Program-made: the position numbers and the translations under genes | Assembly (NCBI RefSeq): GCF_000143415.4 | Contig: NW_003314337.1 | Span: forward strand, 817,437-881,436 | Reading direction: 5' to 3' | Source: Selaginella moellendorffii | Lineage: Eukaryota > Streptophyta > Lycopodiopsida > Selaginellales > Selaginellaceae | Length of the DNA: 64,000 nt | The notes under the pieces: generated by a model | Seen by the model: the letters and a program-made list of their open reading frames with translations, nothing else | Told to the model about the DNA's origin: nothing | Database searches by the model: none | Part shown: positions 36,373 to 47,189 of the stretch, piece after piece | Layout of the letters: each line of letters starts with the position of its first letter | Numbering within the stretch: the first letter of the stretch is position 1

Positions 36373-39300
36373 CTAGTCCTGGAGTAGAAGTGGACGTGGT
36401 CGTCTCGAGTGAATCATGTCGATGTCCAAGTCTCCCCCACGAGCTGACCTTAGAACAGAGTCTAGGGGGCGCCATTGCCAGCGAATCTCGCCACCTCCCA
36501 ATTTGCCGAAGCATGGGAGCCACCTAGATCTCCACTCCTCGAGCTGCCTCGGTTTCGCCCTCTCTTTCAGGATGGTGTAGTGAAGACGCACCGCTGCAAG
36601 AGTGAGTCTCCACCATGATACCACCACTGCCGATATTCTCGCTTGTTGCCCATCAAAGCGACAATGGTTCCGCGCCTCCCAAAGTGCCTGCAGTCCTGTT
36701 GCCCTCCAAATGGACCAGCGCTCTTGGCCCAACGCCTCCCAGATGGACATCCCAACTTCAGCCCCTGTCACATCCCACCGGACTCGCATGTTCCATCGGT
36801 GCCGTCCGTAGCAGCGAATACGCCTCCAAGCTGGACCAATGGCTGGGCCTCTAGCTCCCTCAAACCAGTGGAGGATATCCCCACTCCGAGCCTCAAACTC
36901 TAGAATGTCTCCGAGTTCCTGCGTCGCCTTGAAGATCTGTCGCCAAACTTCTCTTGCCACGTCGCATTCCCATAGGACATGACGCGCTGTCTCCAGCTCG
37001 CCACACTCCTTGCACCGTCGGCATGCTTCTTCCTGGAACCGCTGTCCTACCGGCAGCCCGTTATTTGCCACCAACCAAGAGGTGGCCTTGACTTTCTCCT
37101 GTACCGGTAGTTTCCAGAACGCAAGCGTGTTGCCCACCACCTGATTTGCTTCAACTCCTTGCTCGATCCATTTCTTCCAGAGCTTGGGGATCTCCCCTCG
37201 GGCCTCCTCCCTGCTGGTCAAGAGACCATCCCTTGCTTCCTTGACGCCGAAGGAGAAGAAGCTCCTCGCTCCTCGTTTCCATGCTGCAGGGTCCCAGTCC
37301 AGATCCTCGATGAGCTGCTGTCGCCACCATCTAAGAATGCCTTCCCCCTCTAGTGCAGCCAACGATTGAACCACCACCGATTGCTTCGGAGCCTGTCGTA
37401 TAACTCGAATCCTACCCTTGACCTCGTCATCCGTCACCATCGGCATGACCTGTTCGTCCCCTGCTGGCAACAGCATGTCGCCTCTCAAGACTCGAAAAGG
37501 ACGCCCAACATTTTGGTCTGGAGACACAACGAACCATACCTCCACATCCCTGTCCTCCCAAGCTGGTGTTGGGGCCGTGAACGCCCGTGTCCAGGCCCCC
37601 AAGCTACCTCGTTCCCTGTCTGGCTCCACGTCCCGTTGCAGAGCCACAAAGTCTCCAGATTTGAGACAACGCCTAGGCCAGAGCTGCCCCTGCTTCGCCT
37701 CACTCACTGCTCTGATAATGCGAAGAAGATCAAGGTGGACTTTCCTCCACCGTCCCGGGTTAAAGACCTGCATATGCCTCGTAGTCTTCCTCCTGTCCTT
37801 GTCCAGAACCCGCACCAGCTGCTTGAGAGTTCGGAAGCCTGCGCTATGTAGCTTTCTCCAGATTGTGTAGTGGTCCTCCCTGCCCAGCGTCCTATCATCC
37901 AGTTTGAAGATGTCGTTGAAGAACAGGGGCTGGTTCAGCCAGTCCTCCGCTCGCCCTGGCAATTCCCTGCTGACTGGAAATGCGCTCCATAACCGGAGAA
38001 ACCCCTGGACTAGAGTGCCGCCCTTGACTACTTGTTTCGGCCCCTCGGCAAAGAGCCAACGTGGATCTTCTTCCCACGGTCTTGCAGTGTTGTGCTTGGG
38101 CCGGATTGCCAACAAGTTCTGCCTAAACATGAGTCTCCAAGGTTGATTACCTGGTTGAAGGCCCATGAGGAGGATTTTGTACCGTAGCGCCTTCGCCATG
38201 TCACTCGGATCGATTACTCCAAGTCCTCCCAAGACTCGCGGACGTGTTGTAGATTGCCACGCGACCTTGGCCATGCTCCTCCCTGTGACCAGAGCGCCCC
38301 GCCACAAATACTGACGGACCATCGTGCGTACCTTTCTAAGAGTGCGTTCTGGAACAGGCCAGATGGAGAGGTGGTACCAGATGCCGGGCAGAATGATGCT
38401 CCTAGCGACTACCACTCTCGCTGGCAAGCCGAGTTTCCGGGGAGCCCACTTCTGGATTGACGTTCGTACCCGTCGGAGCAAGGTGTCATCCTGAAGTGCT
38501 GCACTGAACCGAGTACCAACCTGGATCCCCAGGTACCTAGCGTCTTCTCCTGGTTTGAGCCACTGGAAGCCGATGTCCTGCCCCCAAGATTCGATGCCTG
38601 GTCGCCCCCAATTTATGCCCACTGATTTGTTCCAGTTAATTGCTGCACCAGCCGCGAGGTTGAACGTCTCCAACGCCTTCTTAGCTGCATCCATGTTCTC
38701 CTTAGTCGCAAGTAGGAACAGAGCAGTGTCGTCCGCAAAAGCACCATCAAGGAGTTCCCGAGACACCCTTGTGGTTCCCAGAAGTTGCTGTCTCGCAGCC
38801 GGCAGTGTGAGTCCTTTAATGCGTCTGCCTTCCGCTAGAAACGTGCCCAGGGCCTCAGCCACAATCAGAAAAAGATAGGGTGCTAGTGGACACCCTTGGC
38901 GTACTGAACGTCCCAGCTGGAAACTCGGTCCCGTCTCGCCATTGATTGTGACTCTGCTTGCGGCTCCTCGGTACAGTAACGAGATCCTAGCGACCATCTC
39001 TCTCGGGATGCCGATCGTGTTCATGCACTCCTCTAGGAACCTCCAGTCCACCCGATCGTAGGCCTTCTCGAAGTCTAATAGCCATGCTGCAGTTTGTTGG
39101 TTAGAGATCTCTGCCCATCTCTGAGCCAACAGGTACGTCCAGATGTTCTCTGCGATTTGCCGCCCTGGAACAAACCCTGTTTGCTGCTCCCGGATGATCA
39201 GCGGCATGACAGCTTGGAGCTTGAGGGTCATTGCTTTGGCGTAGACCTTGTAGGACGTGTTGAGCATGGTGATTAGCCTCCAATTCTTCAGCTCCTGCAG

Positions 39301-40877
39301 GTCCCCCCTCTTTGGAATAAGCGCAATCTGGCCCTCAAGGATCTCACGAGGCAAGGTCCCATCACGTTGAGCATCCCACCATGCTTGTAGCAGCAGCGGG
39401 CCTATGGTCTCCCAGTGCTCCTCGAAGAAAATGGGCAAGAGGCCATCGATACCTGGCTGCTTGTCGTTGCTGAGCTTCCCGAGCGCTTCCCGAAGCTCCT
39501 CCAGTGTGAAGTCCGTCTTCAGTGAGTCGTGCCACTCATGGGGGACTCGCTGGGGAAGGGACGCAAGCACTTCCACCGCCGCCCTTTCCCTCTCTGGAGT
39601 CCACTGCTGGGCCGTATATAGAAGTTGGTAAAACTCCTGGGCGAGCTGTTGCATCCCCTGTTGGTCCTCGACGACTCGCCCGTCACTGTGCTTCAGTCCT
39701 AGAATGGGAGGAGAGTCCGTCACTGGCCTGATTCCCCTAAAGAAAGCCTTGTTGAGAAGGCGTTCATTTAGGGCCCATCCATCTTCCATGGCCCGGACGC
39801 CCTTGCTCCATGCAGCGTACTCCATGTCACGTAGCTCGGCTTCACGTTCATCCAGTATTGTTTGCCACTTGAACTCATCTTGCGTGTTCAGCAACATCCT
39901 GTGTGCTGCTGCGACCTTCTTCCTGGCCAGTCTAAGGTCCTTCATCACCGCCCCTTTGAGATCCTTCTGGCGCGCCCGGAGCTTCTGTGAGCAAGACAAG
40001 AGCACAGGGATCAGCCCCAGCTTGTTCTGCGCAAGAGCGTCGTGTATAAGCGCCACCGGGTCTCGCAGCGTGGCTCTAGTGATTGATCGCTGGACCGCTG
40101 TCCCTTTGTCCCTTTGTCCCTTTGGAGCTGGATCACGCATCTGAGGGGGTCGTGATCTGAGAAGGAGGCAAATCCCAGCCACGTTTTGAGGCTTCCCCCA
40201 TCCTGCCGTATGCGAGATGAGGCGTAAATCCGGTCCAGTCTCGACTGGGAGGATACTGTCTGTCGCCTTGTAAAAGGGTGAGCGTGAGGTGCGAATCCCG
40301 CAGCATGCTGAAGGTCCATGAGCCCCAGTATGTCCATGAGCTGACTCCACTGCTTTTGTTCACATGGCTGAATTGTTTCCTGCATACCCCTGCGATCACA
40401 AACGTCCTCGACCATGTTGAAATCTCCCAGGACCAGCCATTCATCTGCTTGCCCCTGGGCAGACTGTAACACACTCAGCCAGAATTCTGCACGTCTCCCT
40501 TTCTTCGTTGGTGCATAGACGTTGATTATCCCCACCCGTCCAAAGTGGAGGTGAAGGACAAGCAATTGAGCCTTTCCTGGGACGAGGACAAGGTGGTTTC
40601 GTACCTGAGCAGACCATTTGGTTGAGACTACCACTGCTGTGCCCCCTCCTGGTCTGGCCACTGCTTGCGTGGCCGGGTTCCACCAGAGCCGTCCCCTCAT
40701 TCCAAAGGTGTAGTCTGAGGCCACAGTCATTTTGTGCTCTTGCAAGCATAGGATGTCGATATCTCCTTCTAAGCTGATCTCCCGGATGTGGGACTTGAGC
40801 TGCGCCCTTTTGTTGAGTCGACTGCCGGACCAGCTGAGTCCCCGGCAGTTCCAGGTGACGAGCGTGAGAGTTGTCAT
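36373..40877 (-). pseudogene. LINE A2 ORF2 (endonuclease/RT), one frameshift
   Basis: ATG at 40877, overlapping the ORF1 stop. The endonuclease is in one frame from 40877 to about 40110, with GDFN near residue 149 and SDHDPL near 242. The rest, about 1,250 codons, is in another frame down to 36373. The shift comes from an extra 8-bp unit of a CCCTTTGT repeat near 40104-40125, present twice in A1 and three times here. RT motif AFADDTALFL (near residue 711) and the C-terminal zinc motif CKECGELETARHVLWEC (near 1286) are intact. Apart from this slip it is the best-preserved ORF2 in the window. Confidence 0.9.
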
Positions 40878-41130
40878 GGAGCCACGTACTTCCAAGAGAG
40901 TGAGGAGTTACGGGGTCTCGCCCTCCATTCTGTGGAGATGGTCCACACCGCAGTCATCTTCCCCTTGTGCTTCGTCCAGGAGAAGCCTCGGACAGTGTAC
41001 TTCGCAAAGCCCGTCCACTCAGTGATAGCACTCTCCATGCGTGTGTGGTAGTCTCCAATAGAGACGACCTCTGGGAAGGCTGTGTTCCCGCGGCACATCA
41101 GCCAGTCTCCCGCCTTTGTGGGACTTAATT
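40874..41130 (-). pseudogene. LINE A2 ORF1, C-terminal end
   Basis: Last ORF1 codons (ending WKYVAP) with the TGA at 40874-40876 overlapping the ORF2 ATG. The upstream part of ORF1 lies beyond the transposon at 55027-55408, where the zinc knuckle CNFCQRAGHREEAC is intact. Confidence 0.85.
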
Positions 41131-41154
41131 AAGCTCTATTTCGTTAAAGTGGGA
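41131..41154 (+). repeat. left terminal inverted repeat
   Basis: Starts AAGCTCTATTTC and ends AAGTGGGA. All 24 bases match the reverse complement of 55003-55026. A nearby TCCCACTT at about 41174 repeats the inner TIR motif in inverse orientation. Confidence 0.95.
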
Positions 41155-41559
41155 ATTGTCATTATCCCACTTGTAAAATAAGGTTTCCAAATCTTTATAT
41201 AGTATATAAATATAACAAAATTCAACTGCATTGAGGCACATGCCATTTTATTTTAAACAAGGAAATGTCTACTTAATCACTTCTCCTCCCCCTGCCACTG
41301 CTTCACCTCTCTCTTCTCCTTGTCATCGTCGTCCAATTTCTTTCCATCCTTTTAATATTGGCTCAGTTGCTCCGAGTCTAGGTGGAGCCCAAGTCCCCAT
41401 TCAATCTTTACTTTCCCCTTATTAATAAAACAACTTCGTAGACTTCCAATAACATGCTGTAAATGCAAATCCTCTCAAAGAATTGTCTTTTAATATTAAT
41501 ACAATGGCATGGAACCCCATGCCATAATAAGTTACATTTTTAAATAAATACATGCCATC
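41155..41559. other. left subterminal region, non-coding
   Basis: AT-rich. Presumed 3' untranslated region of the minus-strand gene. It contains one palindrome copy (41504-41525) with 9-bp arms and AACC at the centre. Confidence 0.6.
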
Positions 41560-44500
41560 TCAGACTGTTATTTTTTGCCTCCAACGCCTATACAATAACC
41601 TTGGAATTTCATCACTCTCCACACTATCAGGATTTAAACCCAATAGTAATGCCATCTCTTCTCTAATACGTCCACGCTCATGTTCAGTGGTCGAAGAACC
41701 CATCCGGTTGAGCAGATTATGGAGATGCGGATAGTGCTTGGCTAGACAATATACATGCCATAAATGATGACTGGTGTCTGTTCGATCAAATGGCTTCTGA
41801 TATACCGTTCCATCTGCCATTTGGTTGATTTCTGCAGCCACCTCCTGGACTGGCCGGTTCTCTATCACCATCGCTTCAAGCCGTTTTGCAAGGTCCCCCA
41901 GAACATACGGTTTCTTCTCCCTAGTTTCCATACTGCAAGAGATGGGGTGCACTGCATATGTGTGCGTGTTCGCTGCAGTTTTAATCGGCGAGTCATCGAT
42001 GATGAGGATTTCACTTGACCTAGCAGTCCGGTTCATCACTACAGCCTCTGCCTTGACGAAGATGGGCTTGCTACCCCTCACATGGACCATAGTCAAGCAA
42101 TCCTCCTGCGTTAGGAGAAAGTCAAATGGTAATATTACTCGCGTCTGATCGTGCATCATCTGTAGCAACGTTAATGCATTGTGGCGCATCATGGATGTCC
42201 AAACTCCCAATTGCAAATTGAACCCGGCCCTCTGTTTTAAGTGTCGCATGGTCATTATTAGATCCCGCAGTTTCTCCCGTGTGATTAATGTGAATCTGTC
42301 TCTTTTGACCAACTTGCGACCGCAGGCTTTGGAGGGTGCAGTGACATTCGAGGACGAGCCACGCTCATGGGAGAAAAGGACACCGTTCAGATCAAAAACG
42401 ATACAGTACTTTCACCGTGACTCTGAAATGAAATGCGTTAGCATAAAAAATGGTACAAGTCAATTTTACCATCTACAATATTAGCGAATGGTGCTCCCGA
42501 TGGTCGTTCAGAGGGTTTTGGTCGAGGAAACGTGAAGGGCGGAAATACTCTCCTCTGCAATGTGGGGTCAATCGCATCCGATGGCGTGTGGGCACATGCC
42601 ATTTCAGCTGTAGACTCTGGTACAACTGGCTCAACAGTGGCATGGGGTGGTTCCGATGGCGTGTGATCACACGCCATTTCAATTGGTGCCTCCGTTGGCA
42701 AAGTGGACATGACCGAACAGGCAGCAGGGGTGGTGTAGGGAGGTTCCAACGGCGCGTAGTCAGACGATTGGGCACACGTTGAGTCCGTTGGAAATGAGGA
42801 TACGACCGGCTCGGCGGCTGGGGCGGCCTCATGCGGGTCCAATGGCGCCTGGTCACCGTCAGTTGGATACGTGGACAAGATTGACTCAGTGGTATGGGCA
42901 GCATCAAGTGGAGCGTGGTCAGCTTGCTTGGCGTTGATATGGATAGTAGCCTCCACCAGCTCTGATGACTCTTGCAGGCAAGTAGAGTCCACTAGCGGAT
43001 CCATATGCATGTCCAAATATCTCCCTTTGATTGAGATGGTATCCTCCCGTGCTACTAAAAACAAACTCATTAGCACATTGAATCGACTATACTGTATTTA
43101 CCATCAACTGCTATTGAGGAACTAGGACCGATATCACTTGGGCGCACTGCTGATTCTGAAGGATTGGACATACGTTTCGACCCTTGCTTGGCACTATCCT
43201 TCCTCGACACTAAAGGCTAGAGTTTGTATCTTAATTCAACTGAATAATCTCTACTTACCATTTCTTCTGCGACCTACATGGACAATGTTAGAAATGGTAA
43301 AAGGTTAGGAATGGATGTACTATTATTTACCTGATGGTTTGTCTTGTATGACCTTCCTCCGCTGCTCTTTGGCCACCTCAGGCTGGCCATCGTTGTCATC
43401 ATCGTCATCGTCGTTATTGTGATCGTCACCATTGTGAGGACCATCCAAGTCCTCTTCGTCCTCCTCTTCTTCGTCCTCCTCTTCTTCGTCCTCCTCTTCT
43501 TCGTCCTCCTCTTCTTTGTCCTCCTCTTCGTCCTTCTGCTCTTCCTGCTCATTATCTTTCTCTGGCTCCTCATCCCCCTCCTGCATTTCTTCCATAGGCT
43601 GCTCAGGCTGGATGGCTTGTTTTTCCAGGACCATCTTGGGAAAATCATCTAGCCGAGTCTCCATCTCAAAATACAAGACATCCATAGCCTGTTTTAGTGC
43701 TTGACCTAGGACCGTATCCTCACGCGACTGTCTTAACATGGTTTCTGCACGTTCTTGCACCCTTCGAAGACGACGAGATGAGAAAAACGTGGCCCTGACT
43801 TGAAAAGCATCCCTCATCCATTGTACCTCTCCATTGAGATTGGCGAAGGGGAGTCCGCCATAGGAATCTGAGTCAAAAGGTGGTGACTGGCTCCTTTCAC
43901 TCAGCCCTTGATCTGCAATGAATGGCATGAGCACACACGCCATAACCGCGAGGCATTACCTATCATCTTTTCGTTGCCCTTCTTCCTTTTCGAATCTAAC
44001 GCCTCTGATCCCGACGACTGTCCAACGTGCTTTCGCTTTTTATGACCACTGTCAGTTTGAGCTTGGCTGGTGCTTGCCTGTTTTGCCTTTGAAGAAGTGT
44101 CTCCTGCAAGGAATGGCATGAGACCACACGCCATTGCAAATATAATTTGTACCTCCTTTTTTCCTATTGCTTGTCTGTTTGTCCTTCTTCGACGCGCCAC
44201 CAGTGCGCTTTTCAGTCCTCGTGTCTGAATATTCACAACGATCTATAATCAAAATGGCGTGAGGCCTCACGTGACCTTACCTTGTGCAGGTTGTGAGCTC
44301 GGCCTAACATCAGTAGCTGTTAACGCCGTTTCAGCATCTGGGGGTGGCCACGCTCCTGCATACAGAGCTTGTGAGATAACATTTAAACTTAAAGTGCGTA
44401 CTCACCAGGTTCGTAGAGAAGATATTGTTTTTCTTTGGCAACTGTAATTATATGCTCCATTGAAGTCACCTCTTCAATGGAGTTTGTCACCGCAACACAC

Positions 44501-47189
44501 GGGACACCCTTGAGTAGTGCGGCTCGAAAGAATAGTCCGCCGCAGTTGTACTCGACAACGCATTTGCCCTTGGAGTCACCCGCTATTGCGTTGAAGACCC
44601 AGCTGAGCATTTCCCATGCTGCACCTGGAGCTTTCTTTGGATTCGAAAGCTCCATAGCCGTCTTTAGTTCCTCAGGCACGGGTAAATTGACCTCCCTCAG
44701 ATCAATTCGATCGGCCTTGTCGAACGAAGCTGGGAAGTCACTCCAGTCCCACTCTGCTGCAGGACCAATAACAAGGGCGAGTGTGAAGATGCGGACATTC
44801 GTCGGTATCTTCTTCTTAGCCATTATACCATGGATCTCCTGCATCTCCTTGCCTTTCAACCGAGCCTTCACCTCGTTCAAGGCCTTCCAGAACTTGTGAT
44901 AGGATTCGGAGTCGTAGATCATATAGTGGACTGAAGATTCCACCTCCGCAAGTCCCACCATTAAGTCAATGATGGAGCTGACTTCGTCTGCATGAGTGAT
45001 CTCCTCGTTTGTGAAGTCCATCACACAAAAGATGTTCTTGACCTGCTCATCTCCGCGGGAAACGATGCTCCTCCACCTTTGATCCTCATCCAAATTCACG
45101 TATACCCGGTAAGGTTCTCGATAGGCCTCTGCTGCGGGGTCGAGCTGTTTCTGAAGCCGGCGGTCGACATCCCTCTTAATGAAATTTGGATACTGATCCA
45201 ACTTCTCAGCTTTACTTTTCGTGGCATCCCGCAGCAGATCGATGAACTTGGGGGCCCCCTTCATGTAGTCGTCGATGTCTTCATTTGACAACTCCAGCTC
45301 TTCCATCATCTCTTGCGTGGTGTCGATGCTCACCCTCTCCACGGCCACTTGCTCGAAGATCCAATCCTTCAATAGCGCACGAGCTCTCAGAGTCGTGCAC
45401 AAGTCCTCGTATGTCACAATATGGCTGGGAGTCATTTTGGTCTTGTTGAAGCCTACCTCACCACGTAGAAGGGCATTAGCCACTGTCAGAAGGTCGTCGT
45501 CGTCTAGAGACCGCGAGAAACGCAAGGCGTTGAGCTTCAAATCATTGGGCTTCCGGCCGTCCTCCACACCCATTGAGTTTAGCAACTCCCCGTCATGGTA
45601 CTTCCTCAGCACATCTACCCATTTGTCAAAAACAACTTTTGTCGCGAGTAGAATGTTATGGATGCTGAGTGTGTCATTGACCCCCAGTGTTTTCGAGAGA
45701 AGACTCGAGAATTCCTGCAATGGAAATGGCGTGAGGCCACATGCTATGCCACATGCAACGAGGCTTACCTGCCAGGCGCTAGTTGCTAGTGCACGTCCTT
45801 GTCCTGGTTTTTGTGGCTTCTTCAGTTGAACCCAGAGCTTCCGTGTTCGTGCCAATGTCTCGTGCAGACCCGATTTGTAGCACGTTTCTTGCTTGACATT
45901 CTGCGCGTGGGAGATGTATATGATAGATCGGAGGGGCGAGTTGCCTTTTATCAGGCGGACAACTCTTGTCTTGAAGACTTTCTTCACCTCCTCGCCCACC
46001 ATAATATCCACAACTATCTGTTGCATCGCCAAGCTAGAATGCTGCCCGGAGACGGCATAGAACCGGACGTTCTGATCGTCCAACACCTTCCTATTGATCA
46101 AGTCTGGAAACCTCGTCTCGCCCTTCATTGTTCGGTAGTAGGGGATCACGTCTGCGATGTCGGGTGTTACTGGACTTGCCAGCATCTTCTGCTTCAGTTT
46201 CTCCACCCACTCATCAGATACTAGCCTGTGGTTGTATTTGCTTTGGATCTCGATACGGCTCACGTCGATTGTATATACTTTGTTGGAATAGTAACAAGTA
46301 CTATTATCTGCGACGATTTTTGCTGCCTCTTCTTGCTCTTTCTGCTCTTTGCGGCTCTTCTTTTTGGTGGGTGTAGTGTTCGAACCCGAGGCAATGGCAT
46401 CACCGAGTAGCTTCTTTTTTGGAGCAGCAGAGTCGGACGTCGGCTTGAGCTTGACCACCCTTTTCTGCTTCGGGGTAGTTTCCAGATCGACCCCCTTCCC
46501 CTTCGCTTCGCAAACTGGAGGCACTCTCAACGGCTCAATGTTGGAATATAGTTTTTGAACATCGCCGTAGGTGAGGTCCGTGGATTCCATGTGATCTTCA
46601 TAGACCCGCAGCGTCTTTGAAATTGTGGGCCTCCTGGACAACCTCTCCCTAGCTCCCTCTAGGAATTCCTCATAGACGCTGCCCCCCTCCGGGAAGCCGC
46701 TAGGATGTGCAAGGTGGATCTTGAAGGCGGACGCTGTCTCTACCACAAGTGCCAGTCCATATTCTTGCATGGAACTGCATGGAGTGTCTGTCACTTGGAT
46801 GAGGATCCCCATGCATTCTTTTCTCCCACCATCTGTGTTGTACAGCATCAGATCCTCGCCTTCCATCCCGAAATTCCAACTGGTGAGCTCCTCCCCCTTC
46901 TCTGCATCCACATTGACAGTGGCTGGAAGAAGAACGCAATTCCTCGCCTGTTCAGAAATGCACAACAATTAGAGCTGACAGATGAAAAGCTAGCAGCTGG
47001 AAATAACGTGAGGCCACACGCCATTCACCACTGCATCAGATGTCTTGAGGCTGCATCCTAAGATGGCGTGAGGCTACACGCCATCTGTAACCGGACTGCA
47101 CTCGAGAGCCCAATCGGTGCATGCCAATGTTGCTACTGAATGGCATGTGGCCTCATGCCATTTTCTACTTGGCCTAAAAGACTTACCAT
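41560..47189 (-). CDS. ParB-like / acidic linker / FCP1-like (HAD) fusion protein, 11 exons
   Basis: Proposed exons on the minus strand: 47189-47187, 46947-45769, 45714-44406, 44367-44281, 44242-44153, 44103-43960, 43912-43331, 43273-43259, 43209-43102, 43054-42470, 42422-41560. They sum to 4,965 nt, 1,654 codons plus stop. The ATG lies exactly at the exon 1/intron 1 border. The first half has a ParB N-terminal-like region near residues 215-320 (IDVSRIEI, NHRLV, VSGQHSSLAMQQI). Near the end of exon 3, VVEYNCGGLFFRAALLKG faintly recalls a methyltransferase core but lacks a DPPY-type motif. Exons 4-6 are Lys-rich, exon 7 carries a Glu/Asp run, and exon 10 has Pro/Thr repeats. Exon 11 has the FCP1/NIF-type motifs CIVFDLNGVL, GVWTSMMRHN and IIDDSPIKT. 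The second HAD aspartate is Asn, so catalysis is doubtful. A TGA at 42412-42414 lies in frame just after the last acceptor; a downstream acceptor (GAAAG) would avoid it but breaks the phase pattern. Roles in DNA binding and phosphatase activity are inference. Confidence 0.72.
42423..42469 (-). other. 47-nt last intron, followed by an in-frame TGA
   Basis: GTAAAATTG...CATTTCAG with GCTAACG as a possible branch point. With the expected phase-1 join, the next exon reads E-S-R-stop-K-Y-C-I-V-F-D. The TGA (42412-42414) stands where CGA (Arg) would fit. Confidence 0.6.
42581..42602. repeat. exonic palindrome, exon 10
   Basis: ATGGCGTGTGG arm with a matching arm one step off. On the minus strand it encodes MACAHTPS in the Pro/Thr-rich repeats. 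Confidence 0.8.
42656..42677. repeat. exonic palindrome, exon 10, perfect 22-bp symmetry
   Basis: The arm ATGGCGTGTGA is followed by its exact reverse complement. It encodes MACDHTPS on the minus strand, in the same frame as the neighbouring copy at 42581. Confidence 0.88.
43055..43330 (-). other. three short introns and a 15-nt micro-exon
   Basis: Introns 43274-43330 (57 nt), 43210-43258 (49 nt) and 43055-43101 (47 nt) separate a 15-nt micro-exon (43259-43273) and a 108-nt exon. All have GT-AG ends and phase 1. None contains the palindrome. Confidence 0.6.
43440..43560 (-). repeat. 15-bp coding tandem repeat giving the acidic run
   Basis: Plus strand repeats CTCCTCTTCTTCGTC several times from about 43463. 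The minus strand encodes an Asp/Glu-only tract of exon 7. Confidence 0.85.
43913..43959 (-). other. 47-nt palindrome intron
   Basis: GTAATGCC...CATTGCAG with the palindrome copy 43922-43943 ending 9 nt before the acceptor. Removal keeps phase 1 and joins EKMI to DQGLSER. Confidence 0.8.
44104..44152 (-). other. 49-nt palindrome intron
   Basis: GTACAAATT...CCTTGCAG with the palindrome copy 44113-44134 ending 9 nt before the acceptor. Removal keeps phase 1. Confidence 0.8.
44243..44280 (-). other. 38-nt palindrome intron
   Basis: GTAAGG...ATTATAG. The palindrome at 44254-44275 has lost its outer bases on the 5' splice-site side but keeps CGTGAGG/CCTCACG. It makes up more than half of the intron. 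Confidence 0.78.
44368..44405 (-). other. 38-nt intron without palindrome
   Basis: GTGAGTACG...TCTCACAAG. The ends carry short inverted GTGAG/CTCAC. Needed to connect LLYEP to the next open exon in phase 1. Confidence 0.6.
45715..45768 (-). other. 54-nt palindrome intron
   Basis: GTAAGCC...CATTGCAG. The palindrome copy 45726-45747 ends 11 nt before the 3' splice site. Its length is a multiple of three and the frame is open through it, so retention would add 18 residues (VSLVACG...) between SAWQ and EFSS. Confidence 0.75.
46948..47186 (-). other. intron 1 with three palindromes
   Basis: 239 nt, GTAAGT...CTGAACAG, directly after the ATG. It contains palindrome copies at 47140-47161, 47063-47084 and 47003-47024. 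Confidence 0.65.

Noticed and set aside
44420-44600. Functional DNA methyltransferase domain at the end of exon 3 of the fusion gene
   Set aside because: VVEYNCGG...AALLKG has a vague Rossmann-like look, but no DPPY/NPPY catalytic motif is visible.
45769-46947. Bacterial plasmid partition gene or bacterial contamination, because of the ParB-like motif
   Set aside because: The gene is spliced, lies in a TIR element inside a plant-type LINE, and has no ParA partner or bacterial gene context.
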